Shown in pieces: positions 1 through 7,142 of a stretch of DNA of 29,209 nucleotides (position 1 is the first letter of the stretch; each line of letters starts with the position of its first letter). A program made the translations under genes and the position numbers. The notes beneath the pieces are model-generated. The model was not told where the DNA came from. It searched no databases and worked only from the letters and a program-made list of their open reading frames with translations. The DNA is from Spirochaetota bacterium (GTDB lineage: Bacteria; Spirochaetota; UBA4802; UBA5368). The stretch lies in the NCBI GenBank assembly GCA_017998475.1, contig JAGODA010000002.1, positions 1-29,209 of the forward strand, in the 5' to 3' direction.

Positions 1-1
1 G

Positions 2-718
2 GCGGCCGTGGCGGACAATCTGCATTCCCTCTGCGGGGAAACGGGCACGGCCCACGCCCTGGTCATGCTGGTGTCAGTGCTCGAAAGGGCAAAGCCCGGC
101 GAAAAGATCCTGCTTGCAGCCTTCGGGCAGGGGTGCACGGCGGTCCTCTTCGAGGCGACCGGGACCATAGCCAAGCTCGCTCCGCGAACGGGCATAGCCG
201 GTTCGCTCGCCGAACGCCGCGAAGAGAAGAACTACATGAAGTACCTCACCTTCAACAACCTGATCGTGCAGGAATTCGGCATGCGGGCGGAGGGCGACTG
301 GAAGACGGCGCTGACGGCCCAGTATCGTAAAAACGACATGCTGCTGGGCCTGGTCGGCGGTCGCTGTACGAAATGCGGAACGCCGCAGTTCCCCCGCGCC
401 GACATCTGCGTCAACCCCGGGTGCAACGCGCGCCACAGCCAGGAGCCCTGCGAGTTCGCCGACCTGCCGGCGGCCATCAAGACCTGGTCGTCGGACCTGC
501 TCACCTTCTCGGTGGACCCTCCGGCCCACTACGGAATGGTCGAGTTCGCCGAGGGCGGCCAGTTCATGGTCGATTTTACCGACCACGAGGTCGGCAAGGT
601 GGAGGTGGGAATGCCGGTGAAGATGGTCTTTCGTATAAAGAACGTCGATACCCAGCGGGGATTCACGCGGTATTTCTGGAAAGCGAAGCCCGTGTCACCC
701 CGGGCGAAGGAGGCGTGA
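2..718 (+). CDS. HMG-CoA synthase-like (thiolase-fold) C-terminus fused to DUF35 Zn-ribbon/OB domain, 5' truncated
   Basis: The frame is open at the left edge, so only the C-terminal part is present; the GTG at 8 is internal. The first 60 or so residues contain LCGETGTAH and AAFGQGCTAVLFEA, typical of the end of HMG-CoA synthase/KAS III-like condensing enzymes. From about residue 105 (counting from 8) a DUF35-type domain follows. It has a rubredoxin-like zinc ribbon C120-x2-C123-x10-C134-x4-C139 and then an OB-fold-like beta-rich tail that ends in the stop at 716-718. DUF35 proteins usually accompany thiolases and HMG-CoA synthases and help them bind acyl-CoA. The next gene is a thiolase only 1 nt away, so the two products probably form a complex. 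The natural substrate cannot be read from the sequence; acetoacetyl-CoA or a longer acyl chain are both possible. Confidence 0.8.
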   Translation, partial: AAVADNLHSLCGETGTAHALVMLVSVLERAKPGEKILLAAFGQGCTAVLFEATGTIAKLAPRTGIAGSLAERREEKNYMKYLTFNNLIVQEFGMRAEGDWKTALTAQYRKNDMLLGLVGGRCTKCGTPQFPRADICVNPGCNARHSQEPCEFADLPAAIKTWSSDLLTFSVDPPAHYGMVEFAEGGQFMVDFTDHEVGKVEVGMPVKMVFRIKNVDTQRGFTRYFWKAKPVSPRAKEA

Positions 719-719
719 T

Positions 720-1925
720 ATGGCAAGCGGGATAAAAGACAAGGTCGCGATACTCGGGATGGGATGCACGCGCTTCGGCGAACGCTGGGACATGGGGGCC
801 GAGGAGCTTATGGTAGAGGCATACGAGGAATGTCTGGAGGACGCCGGTATCGGGCCGGAGCGGATCGACGCGGCGTGGCTGGGCGTGTGCGTGGAGGAGA
901 TCAGTATCGGCAAGTCGTCCCTGGCGATGCCCATGGCTCTCAGGCTACCCTACATACCCGTAACCCGCGTGGAGAACTTCTGCGCCACCGGAACCGATGC
1001 CTTCCGCGGTGCGGTCTACGCCGTGGCCTCCGGTGCCTGCGACATCGCGCTGGCCCTGGGCGTTGAGAAGCTGAAGGACACCGGGTACGGGGGGCTTCCC
1101 GTGTTCGACTCGCGCGCAGGCACCCTCTTGTCGCAGTGGGCGCCCAACATGACGGCCCCCGGAGCCTTCGCGCAGCTGGCGAGCGCGTACAGGGAAAAAT
1201 ACAAACTCAAATGGGAAGACCTCAAGCTCGCCCTCGCGCACGTATCGGCGAAAAGCCACGCGAACGGCGCGAAGAACCCGAAGGCGCACCTGCGGCGCCC
1301 CGTTACGGTGGAACAGATACTGGCCTCGCCGATAGTCGCGTATCCGCTCGGGCTTTTCGACTGCTGCGGCGTAAGCGACGGGGCCGCCTGCGCGATCGTT
1401 ACGACTCCTGAGATCGCGCGGAGCATGGGGAAGAAGGACCTTGTTTCGGTGAAATCGCTCCAGCTTTCGGTATCCAACGGCGTGGAGGCGGGGCATAAGT
1501 CCTGGGACGGCTCATACTTCGCGACCACGCGCATCGCGAGCAAGAAGGCCTACCAGGAAGCGGGGATAAAGAATCCGCGTAAGGAGCTCGGCATGCTCGA
1601 GGTGCATGACTGTTTCTCCATTACGGAGTTCGTCACCATGGAAGACCTTCACATCTCGCCGGAGGGGGGGGCGCTGAAGGACGTGATGGACGGTTTCTAC
1701 AATGCCGACGGCAAGATCCCCTGCCAGATTGACGGGGGGCTCAAGTGTTTCGGTCATCCCATCGGCGCGTCGGGTTTGCGGATGATCTACGAGATGTATT
1801 TACAGCTGCTGGGGCGCGCCGGGGAGCGGCAGCTCGCGAACCCGCGCTACGGGCTCACGCACAACCTGGGGGGCATGCCGTACATGAACATCTGCAGCAT
1901 ATCGATCGTCGGAAGGTACGACTAG
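720..1925 (+). CDS. SCP2-type thiolase / acetyl-CoA acetyltransferase family protein
   Basis: This 401-residue protein has the thiolase fold. The nucleophile Cys88 lies in NFCATGTDA, His296 in EVHDCF, and His346 in GHPIGASG. These are the features of the SCP2-like branch that works with DUF35 partners, catalysing Claisen condensation or thiolysis of acyl-CoA thioesters in the cytoplasm. The second catalytic Cys of classical biosynthetic thiolases (CxGG near the C-terminus) is replaced by HNLGG at 381-385, which is common in the SCP2 branch. The ATG at 720 follows the upstream stop by 1 nt and has a GGAGG site near 708-712, so it is co-translated with the fused synthase/DUF35 gene. The substrate is not defined by the sequence. 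Confidence 0.88.
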   Translation: MASGIKDKVAILGMGCTRFGERWDMGAEELMVEAYEECLEDAGIGPERIDAAWLGVCVEEISIGKSSLAMPMALRLPYIPVTRVENFCATGTDAFRGAVYAVASGACDIALALGVEKLKDTGYGGLPVFDSRAGTLLSQWAPNMTAPGAFAQLASAYREKYKLKWEDLKLALAHVSAKSHANGAKNPKAHLRRPVTVEQILASPIVAYPLGLFDCCGVSDGAACAIVTTPEIARSMGKKDLVSVKSLQLSVSNGVEAGHKSWDGSYFATTRIASKKAYQEAGIKNPRKELGMLEVHDCFSITEFVTMEDLHISPEGGALKDVMDGFYNADGKIPCQIDGGLKCFGHPIGASGLRMIYEMYLQLLGRAGERQLANPRYGLTHNLGGMPYMNICSISIVGRYD

Positions 1926-1987
1926 GAACGCGCTTTGCCTCCAGTGACAGCCCGCTGATTTCTGAAGAAACGAAAAGAGACGGAACT

Positions 1988-2022
1988 CGCCCTCCTCTCT
2001 CCGGTCGGAAGAGAGGAGGGCG
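1988..2022. terminator. Hairpin between convergent genes, likely bidirectional terminator
   Basis: Perfect 13-bp inverted repeat (1988-2000 with 2010-2022, arm CGCCCTCCTCTCT) around a 9-nt loop. It sits in the 103-nt gap between the thiolase stop at 1925 and the 3' end of the convergent synthetase at 2029. The minus-strand side is followed by a T-rich stretch; the plus-strand side has no clear T run. Confidence 0.65.
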
Positions 2023-2028
2023 CCGCCC

Positions 2029-3648
2029 TTACGCAAGCTGTGGGAGGACCGTCGCGCGGAGAACCTTCTTGTCGAATTTACCCACGCTGGTCTTGGGGAT
2101 GGCTTCCAGAAAAACCACACGGTCGGGAACCCACCACTTGGCGACCCTCGCTTTCAGATAGTCGATGATTTCCTCCTCGGTCACCGATCCGGCCGCGCCC
2201 GGCGCGGGCACGACGCACGCGAGAGGCCGTTCCTGCCATTTCTCGTGCGGCATGCCGATCACCGCCGCCTCCATCACCTTCGGGTGCGACATGATCTCGT
2301 TTTCCAGGTCCACCGACGAGATCCACTCGCCCGCGCTTTTAATGAGGTCCTTGGTGCGGTCGACCAGGCGTATATAGCCCTCCGCGTCGATCGTCGCGAT
2401 ATCGCCGGTGTGCAGCCATCCGTCCCTGAAGGTCGCCCTGCTCCGTTCGGGGTCCTTGTAGTACTCGTCGGCGATCCACGGCCCGCGCAGGCACACTTCG
2501 CCCATCTCCGCGCCGTCCCATGCGACCTCTCTGCCGGTATCCAGACTCTTTACCATCATGTCGAGGCAGGGGACCGACATTCCGGCGGTGGTCTTCACGT
2601 CGTACAGCTCTTTTTCGCTATAGCCTTCCATATAGCTCTTGGGCAGCGCGGCCGTGGCCAGCGGAGAGGTTTCGGTCATGCCATAGGCCTGTACGATGTT
2701 GAATCCGTACTTCCTGGACATGTCTTCCATAAGGTGGCGGGGCATCGCCGAGCCGCCCGAGTACACCGCGTGCAGCCGTGAAAAATCGTGCTCGCCCCCG
2801 TCCTCCAGATACTTGTGCAGCATCATCCAGATCGTGGGTACCCCGCAGGTAAAGGTCACACCTTCATCCGAAATGATGCCGCACAGCGCCTTCATGTCCA
2901 GTATCTGGCGGCCCGGAAGCACCTGCTTGCAGCCAAGCATCGTGCTGGTAAAGGGTGCGCCCCAGGCGTTTGCGTGAAACATCGGCACGACGTGGAGCAC
3001 GCAATCGCTCTCCCTGGTCCCCAGTACCACGCCTGCGGTCAGCGCGTGAAGCACCAGCCCGCGGTGGCTGTACACGACCCCCTTGGGATCGCCCGTGGTC
3101 GCGGAGGTATAGCAGATCAGGGCGGCCTCGTTCTCGTCGCGTCCGGTGGGGAAGTCGTACTCGTCGGGGAACGCGCCGATCAGCTCGTCGTACAGCACGG
3201 CCGGGGAGAGAGCGGTCGCGGGCATCACGCCCGTCTGCGACATGATGACATAGTGCCTGACGGTTTTCAGGCGGTCCCTGACGGGCTCCAGCAGAAAGTA
3301 CAGGTCCTCGTCGACGAAGATGATTTTATCCTCCGCGTGATTGACGATGTAGATGAGGTGCTCCTGCGACAGGCGGACGTTCAGCGTGTGAAGCACCGCG
3401 CCCATGCACGGGACCCCGTAATAGAGTTCGAGGTGGCGATGATTGTTGAGGGAGAACGAGGCGACGCGGTCCCCCTTCCCGATACCGAGGGATTCCAGCG
3501 CGCGGGCCAGCCGGCACGTGCGTCGGAACCAGTCGCCGTAGGTGTAGCGGAATGTGGAATCGCCGTATACCGACACGATCTCCTTTTTCGGAAAAAGCCG
3601 TGCCGCGCGGTTCATGAAATTTGTGAGCAGCAGCGGATTCTGCATCAT
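2029..3648 (-). CDS. AMP-forming fatty acyl-CoA synthetase
   Basis: The 539-residue product belongs to the ANL adenylating family. The phosphate-binding loop TSATTGDPKG is at 181-190, the AYGMTETSP motif at 321-329, and the HTGD motif at about 440. The C-terminal catalytic lysine is K524 in VGKFDKK. The enzyme would activate a medium- or long-chain carboxylic acid to its acyl-CoA using ATP, which fits a role beside the thiolase and condensing enzyme in acyl-CoA metabolism. The start at 3648 is chosen because AGGAGG (minus strand, 3655-3660) lies 6 nt upstream; the frame runs open to 3759 but that extension is Arg-rich and not family-like. A second ATG at 3645 is equally usable. The gene is convergent to the thiolase and is not in its operon. 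Confidence 0.9.
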   Translation of the reverse strand: MMQNPLLLTNFMNRAARLFPKKEIVSVYGDSTFRYTYGDWFRRTCRLARALESLGIGKGDRVASFSLNNHRHLELYYGVPCMGAVLHTLNVRLSQEHLIYIVNHAEDKIIFVDEDLYFLLEPVRDRLKTVRHYVIMSQTGVMPATALSPAVLYDELIGAFPDEYDFPTGRDENEAALICYTSATTGDPKGVVYSHRGLVLHALTAGVVLGTRESDCVLHVVPMFHANAWGAPFTSTMLGCKQVLPGRQILDMKALCGIISDEGVTFTCGVPTIWMMLHKYLEDGGEHDFSRLHAVYSGGSAMPRHLMEDMSRKYGFNIVQAYGMTETSPLATAALPKSYMEGYSEKELYDVKTTAGMSVPCLDMMVKSLDTGREVAWDGAEMGEVCLRGPWIADEYYKDPERSRATFRDGWLHTGDIATIDAEGYIRLVDRTKDLIKSAGEWISSVDLENEIMSHPKVMEAAVIGMPHEKWQERPLACVVPAPGAAGSVTEEEIIDYLKARVAKWWVPDRVVFLEAIPKTSVGKFDKKVLRATVLPQLA

Positions 3649-3730
3649 GACAGACCTCCTGGACCGGATATAATGGTGTCGTCTCTCCGGGGAATTACGC
3701 GCCCGGAGTGCGCGACTGTTCTGTATTTCA

Positions 3731-3774
3731 GGCGATGGCCGGGGATCGATGGCGAGCAAACGGGCGATGGCCGG
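3731..3774. repeat. Short direct repeat GGCGATGGCCGG, two copies
   Basis: The 12-mer GGCGATGGCCGG occurs at 3731-3742 and again at 3763-3774, with a related GATCGATGGCGAG between them. It lies in the gap between the synthetase start (3648) and the 3' end of the next minus-strand gene (3802). Its function is unknown; it could be part of a dispersed extragenic element. Confidence 0.35.
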
Positions 3775-3801
3775 AGAACGGGGAATGGTGAAGCGACATC
3801 G

Positions 3802-4122
3802 TCAGAAAAAGTTTACCTGTGTGCACCCCTCCCTGTCTTTCAGAATGGCGCCGATCTCGTCCTTTTCGGCGGGATCGGTGAGCGGTTCGACCTCGGTGGG
3901 CGCGGCATCGTCCTCCCGCCGCCGGACAATGTAGCCGGCCACGTGACAGAACACGCACGCCCCGGTGCCGCAGCAGGCCGAATCGGCAAGCGCGTACCCG
4001 ATGAGGTAGAGGAGCTCCCTTCCCCCGTGTGTGAGCACTTCCTCACGCAAAAAGGAATAGTGGCCGGAGATGGATCCCACCTCTTCGCCGAGGGCCGGAT
4101 GGATGAATAATTTTGTCATCAT
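3802..4122 (-). CDS. Small Cys-cluster protein of unknown function
   Basis: The 106-residue product has a compact cysteine cluster C50-C51-x4-C56-x2-C59-H60 in the sequence ACCGTGACVFCHVAGYIV. The C-terminal third is acidic and ends in TQVNFF. The N-terminus (TKLFIHPALGEEVG) is not a signal peptide. The cluster could bind a metal or an Fe-S centre, or act as a redox site; this is inference. I have a loose recollection of similar CCGxGxC proteins in sulfate reducers and relatives, all uncharacterised. The start at 4122 (ATGATG) is preferred over 4155 because the residues between look non-native; a weak CAGG lies upstream. The palindrome at 4179-4212 is about 57 nt upstream and could be its operator. 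The product has no known partner in this window. Confidence 0.6.
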   Translation of the reverse strand: MMTKLFIHPALGEEVGSISGHYSFLREEVLTHGGRELLYLIGYALADSACCGTGACVFCHVAGYIVRRREDDAAPTEVEPLTDPAEKDEIGAILKDREGCTQVNFF

Positions 4123-4178
4123 CGAGCCTGCCGTCGTGCGGGTACCGCTGGGCATGGCCCGGCGGGGTGCACGGAACA

Positions 4179-4212
4179 GTATTATAACATAATATACATT
4201 ATGTTATAATAC
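4179..4212. promoter_or_regulatory. AT-rich perfect palindrome, putative operator
   Basis: Inverted repeat with 15-bp perfect arms (4179-4193 and 4198-4212; arm GTATTATAACATAAT) separated by ATAC. It stands out as nearly pure A/T in a GC-rich genome. On the minus strand it contains a TATAAT (4181-4186) placed to serve the Cys-cluster gene starting at 4122. A dimeric regulator site overlapping a promoter is the simplest reading; a hairpin in RNA is the alternative. Confidence 0.5.
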
Positions 4213-4253
4213 CTTTATACGGGCAGCGCACGGATGTCAACAGGAAAAGCCTG

Positions 4254-4275
4254 CCGGACGGCGCCGGTCGTCCGG
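4254..4275 (-). terminator. Hairpin downstream of the second Cys-rich gene
   Basis: CCGGACG (4254-4260) pairs with CGTCCGG (4269-4275) around an 8-nt loop. On the minus strand it lies 21 nt beyond the stop of the gene at 4297 and is followed after a few bases by CTTTTCC. A weak rho-independent terminator for that gene is likely. Confidence 0.45.
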
Positions 4276-4296
4276 GGAGGGATGGCGGCGCGTCCG

Positions 4297-4581
4297 TCAG
4301 GTAAAAAAGGACCGCAGCGCGCTTGATTCTTCCGTGTCCGGATCGGACCATGTCGGCCGCGAGGAGCTCGTTTTCGCGGATGAGACCGACGGAACCCGGT
4401 GCGGAGAGCTGATGGTCCAGTTGCCGGCCCTGAGCCATTTATAGAAGGCCCAAGCGCCGCACTCACGGCAGAGTTCGTTCTTTTCCGTCAGATACTCAGA
4501 GATGCCCAGCGCGACCAGCGGCTTCAGGTTGGCGCAGTTGATGTCGCTGCAATAGGTTCCCGGCTGGTATTCGGTAATCAT
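4297..4581 (-). CDS. Small zinc-ribbon-like protein of unknown function
   Basis: The 94-residue product has two Cys pairs in its first half, C-x4-C (YCSDINC) and C-x2-C (ELCRECG), about 22 residues apart. An aromatic stretch AWAFYKWL follows. This spacing suggests a structural zinc site. The second half is rich in Ser, Thr and Pro and looks disordered. In-frame third positions are mostly G or C, as in neighbouring genes, which supports real coding. The ATG at 4581 has GGGGGA about 7 nt upstream. An AT-rich promoter region lies upstream at 4671-4698 and a hairpin follows the gene. I do not recognise the family. The conserved-looking part is only the first 50 residues, so a frameshift in the tail cannot be excluded. 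Confidence 0.5.
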   Translation of the reverse strand: MITEYQPGTYCSDINCANLKPLVALGISEYLTEKNELCRECGAWAFYKWLRAGNWTISSPHRVPSVSSAKTSSSRPTWSDPDTEESSALRSFFT

Positions 4582-4902
4582 GATGAGTCCCCCGATGGAT
4601 ATGGCCTCCTCGCACCGGTATGTGGACCCGTACGGGGCGACCCGCGGAAAATACCGGCCCGCGTGAATTTAATGTAGCAATTTAAATATACATATCAATT
4701 TTATTCAATCATATTTATTTTATTGTAAATTGGTACCATAAGTTCCTGGCTGATCACATCCGCCGGTCCCCACCGGGCCCGGCCGCGCTCCGATGCCGTG
4801 GCGCCAAACAAAGAGTGCTGGCGTTTCGACAGGGTATGTGCTAACCTGTGACAGGGCACCCGGGATGCAGGTCGGGATATTTGATGTGGAAGGAGCGAAG
4901 GG
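4582..4902. other. 321-nt intergenic region between divergent genes
   Basis: This region separates the minus-strand Cys-rich gene from the plus-strand paraoxonase-like gene. It contains a strikingly AT-rich block (about 4665-4735) flanked by GC-rich sequence. No gene is supported in it. Short ORFs crossing it on the minus strand run antisense into the paraoxonase gene and look like shadows. It probably carries promoters for one or both flanking genes. Confidence 0.5.
4671..4698 (-). promoter_or_regulatory. Putative sigma-70 promoter for the Cys-rich gene at 4581
   Basis: On the minus strand, TTGATA (4693-4698), a 16-nt spacer and TACATT (4671-4676) lie about 90 nt upstream of the start at 4581, inside an AT-rich block. 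The match is partial and AT richness alone makes chance hits likely. Confidence 0.3.
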
Positions 4903-5958
4903 ATGGGTATGCGGGCCGCGTTTACCATTGTCGGTATCATGCTGATTCTTGTCGTCGTGCTGTTTCTGAAGACATTCCACGATGCCGGCGAATTCAAGAG
5001 CGTCGTGTCGCGGTGCGACTGCGTGTGCGTGGAGTACAAGGGGCTTCCGGGGACCGAGGATATCACGATCGATCCGGACACAGGGCTTGCCTACATCTCC
5101 GTTGATGATCGGCGCGCGGCCGGCAAGGGGAGACCGGTCCAGGGCTCGATTTACGGATTCGATACCCGGGCCGGGGCTTCCGTTCCATACCGGCTTAGCG
5201 GAGACCTTCCGTTCGATTTCCATCCTCACGGCATAGGTCTTTTTCGGAGAGGCGAAAAGAGACTCTTTGTGATTAACCACCGCACCGACGGGCATTTCGT
5301 GGAGATTTTCAGGGTCCATCGTGATCGGCTCGTCCACCTGGAATCGGTAAGCGGTCCGCTCATGCACAGTCCCAACGATGTGGCGCCGGTCGGTCCCCGC
5401 GCTTTCTATGTTACCAACGATCATGGAAACGCGACCCCGGCCGGCAGAAAAGTCGAAGAGTATCTCCAGTTAAAACGCTCATATGTACTCTATTATGATG
5501 GAGCGGATTTCAGAAAGGTCGCGGGAGGTCTGGGGTACGCCAACGGTGTCGCGGTAAGCGGCGACGGCGGCGAGGTTTACGTGGCGAGCAGCGTGGGGCG
5601 CAGCCTGCGCGTGTACAGGCGCAATGTGCGGAATGGGGCGCTTTCGACCCGGCTCACCATCGATACCGGCTTCGGCTCGGACAATATCGAAGTCGATGCC
5701 GACGGCTCGCTGTGGGTGGCAGGCCATCCCAAAATGCTTACCTTCCTGCGTCATGCCGCCGATGAGGCGGTGCCTTCCCCCTCGAAGGCCGTTCGTGTAG
5801 AACTCAAGACTGGCGGCAAGTACGCCGTCCACGAAGTCTTCCAGGATGACGGGCTGAAACTCTCCGCGGCCAGCGTGGCCGCGCCGTTTCCGGGCGGCTT
5901 TCTGGTCGGCGCGGTTTTCGACGTGCGGTTTCTGGCGTGCAGGACGAACGCCCGGTAG
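4903..5958 (+). CDS. Paraoxonase/arylesterase-like lactonase, membrane-anchored
   Basis: The 351-residue product resembles animal PON enzymes (six-bladed propeller, calcium-dependent lactonase/arylesterase) in length and residue order. Candidate calcium ligands are E52-D53 (TEDITID), N158-D159 (SPNDV), N214 (YANGVAV) and D260-N261 (SDNIEVD). The catalytic His pair of PON1 matches H109 (HPHGIGLF) and H126 (VINHR). C42 and C346 sit where PON1 forms its disulfide (C42-C353). Residues 5-23 form a hydrophobic helix that should anchor or export the protein, so it probably acts outside the cytoplasm. GGAAGGAG at 4888-4895 supports the ATG at 4903. Its substrate is unknown; lactones, including signalling lactones, are plausible. 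It is apparently monocistronic, between a divergent Cys-rich gene and prfA. Confidence 0.82.
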   Translation: MGMRAAFTIVGIMLILVVVLFLKTFHDAGEFKSVVSRCDCVCVEYKGLPGTEDITIDPDTGLAYISVDDRRAAGKGRPVQGSIYGFDTRAGASVPYRLSGDLPFDFHPHGIGLFRRGEKRLFVINHRTDGHFVEIFRVHRDRLVHLESVSGPLMHSPNDVAPVGPRAFYVTNDHGNATPAGRKVEEYLQLKRSYVLYYDGADFRKVAGGLGYANGVAVSGDGGEVYVASSVGRSLRVYRRNVRNGALSTRLTIDTGFGSDNIEVDADGSLWVAGHPKMLTFLRHAADEAVPSPSKAVRVELKTGGKYAVHEVFQDDGLKLSAASVAAPFPGGFLVGAVFDVRFLACRTNAR

Positions 5959-6037
5959 CCTATCAAATCAGTACCGACCGGACTGAAATCGAATATATTG
6001 TTGACAGCGGTAGGCCTCCTGCCAGAGCTTAGGGCAC

Positions 6038-6052
6038 GGCGGCGTCGCCGCC
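6038..6052. other. GC-rich inverted repeat upstream of prfA
   Basis: GGCGGCG and CGCCGCC flank a single T just before CGTTTAT and the prfA ribosome-binding region. It could terminate the paraoxonase transcript (a short T-rich tail follows) or fold in the prfA leader. A TTGACA lies at 6001-6006 but I see no matching -10 box. Confidence 0.3.
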
Positions 6053-6071
6053 CGTTTATCAGAGGTGCCGA

Positions 6072-7142
6072 ATGGAAGACAGGCTCAAGGAAATCGCCGG
6101 CAGGTGCGCGGAGGTCGAAGACCAGCTCGCGCGCCCCGAGGTTCTGCGCGACACCAACCGTTTCAGGGATCTCACCCGCGAACACGCGCAGATAAAGCCG
6201 ATCGTCGTCAAGTACGAGGAGTACCGCAAGGTCCGCAAAGAGCTCGCGGAATCCGAGGAAGTGCTGAAGGGAGAAAAGGACGAGGAGATGCGTGAGATGG
6301 TGCGCGCCGAAATGGCCGTTCTCCGGCAGCGTCTCGAAGCCCTCGACGCGGAGCTCATGATGCTCCTCCTGCCCCGGGACCCCGGCTCGGGGAAAAACGT
6401 GATTATGGAGATACGTGCGGGGACCGGCGGAGAGGAGGCCGCGCTTTTCGTCGCGGATCTCTTCCGTATGTACAGCAGGTACATCGACGACCAGGGCTGG
6501 AGGCTCGAGTTTATCGACGGCAATCCCACGGGGATAGGGGGCTACAAGGAGGTCATCTTCTCCGTCTCGGGCGCCGAAGCCTACGACAACCTCAGGTACG
6601 AGTCGGGCGTGCACCGCGTGCAGCGTATTCCCAGTACGGAGTCGGGCGGCAGGATACACACCTCTGCCGTTACCGTGGCGGTGCTTCCCGAGGCCGAGGA
6701 GAGCGATATCGTGATCGATCCAAACGACCTCCGTATCGATGTGTACCGCTCCACCGGCCATGGAGGCCAGTCGGTAAACACCACCGACTCCGCCGTGCGG
6801 ATCACCCACATCCCGACGGGCATGGTGGTCACCTGTCAGGACGAAAAATCCCAGCTGAAGAACAAGACCAAGGCGCTCAAAGTGCTGCGCGCACGCCTCT
6901 TCGAGCGGATGGAACAGGAGCGCCTCGAGAAGGAGGCGCGTGAAAAACGCTCGCAGGTCGGTTCAGGCGACCGCAGTGAGCGCATACGCACCTATAACTT
7001 CCCCCAGTCGCGCGTCACCGATCACCGGATCGGCCTGACCGTGCATGCCCTGGAGAGCTTTCTCGAGGGCGATCTCAACGCGATGATCGACGCGCTCAAG
7101 CGTCATGATGTCGAGCAAAAGCTCAAAACCGCCGTCGGCTGA
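6072..7142 (+). CDS. prfA: Peptide chain release factor 1
   Basis: The 356-residue protein matches RF1 in length and layout. It has an N-terminal coiled-coil domain (1-100), the acidic GTGGEEAALF segment, the anticodon-like tripeptide region as PST at 187-189 (RIPSTES), and the GGQ peptidyl-hydrolysis motif at 231-233 (STGHGGQSVNTT). It recognises UAA and UAG in the ribosomal A site and releases the finished chain. The PxT tripeptide rather than SPF marks it as RF1, not RF2. The ATG at 6072 follows AGAGG at 6061-6065. The gene overlaps prmC by 38 nt; PrmC methylates the Gln of the GGQ motif, so the pair is functionally coupled. Confidence 0.96.
   Translation: MEDRLKEIAGRCAEVEDQLARPEVLRDTNRFRDLTREHAQIKPIVVKYEEYRKVRKELAESEEVLKGEKDEEMREMVRAEMAVLRQRLEALDAELMMLLLPRDPGSGKNVIMEIRAGTGGEEAALFVADLFRMYSRYIDDQGWRLEFIDGNPTGIGGYKEVIFSVSGAEAYDNLRYESGVHRVQRIPSTESGGRIHTSAVTVAVLPEAEESDIVIDPNDLRIDVYRSTGHGGQSVNTTDSAVRITHIPTGMVVTCQDEKSQLKNKTKALKVLRARLFERMEQERLEKEAREKRSQVGSGDRSERIRTYNFPQSRVTDHRIGLTVHALESFLEGDLNAMIDALKRHDVEQKLKTAVG

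Noticed and set aside
2788..4110. Long plus-strand open frame (440 codons) opposite the acyl-CoA synthetase
   Set aside because: It is antisense to the well-supported synthetase and the Cys-cluster gene; its composition is His/Arg/Val-rich with no domain, typical of a shadow in GC-rich DNA.
6001..6034. prfA promoter based on TTGACA at 6001
   Set aside because: No acceptable -10 box is found 15-19 nt downstream.
5751..6809. Minus-strand 352-codon frame across prfA
   Set aside because: It is antisense to prfA and the end of the paraoxonase gene and shows no recognisable motif.
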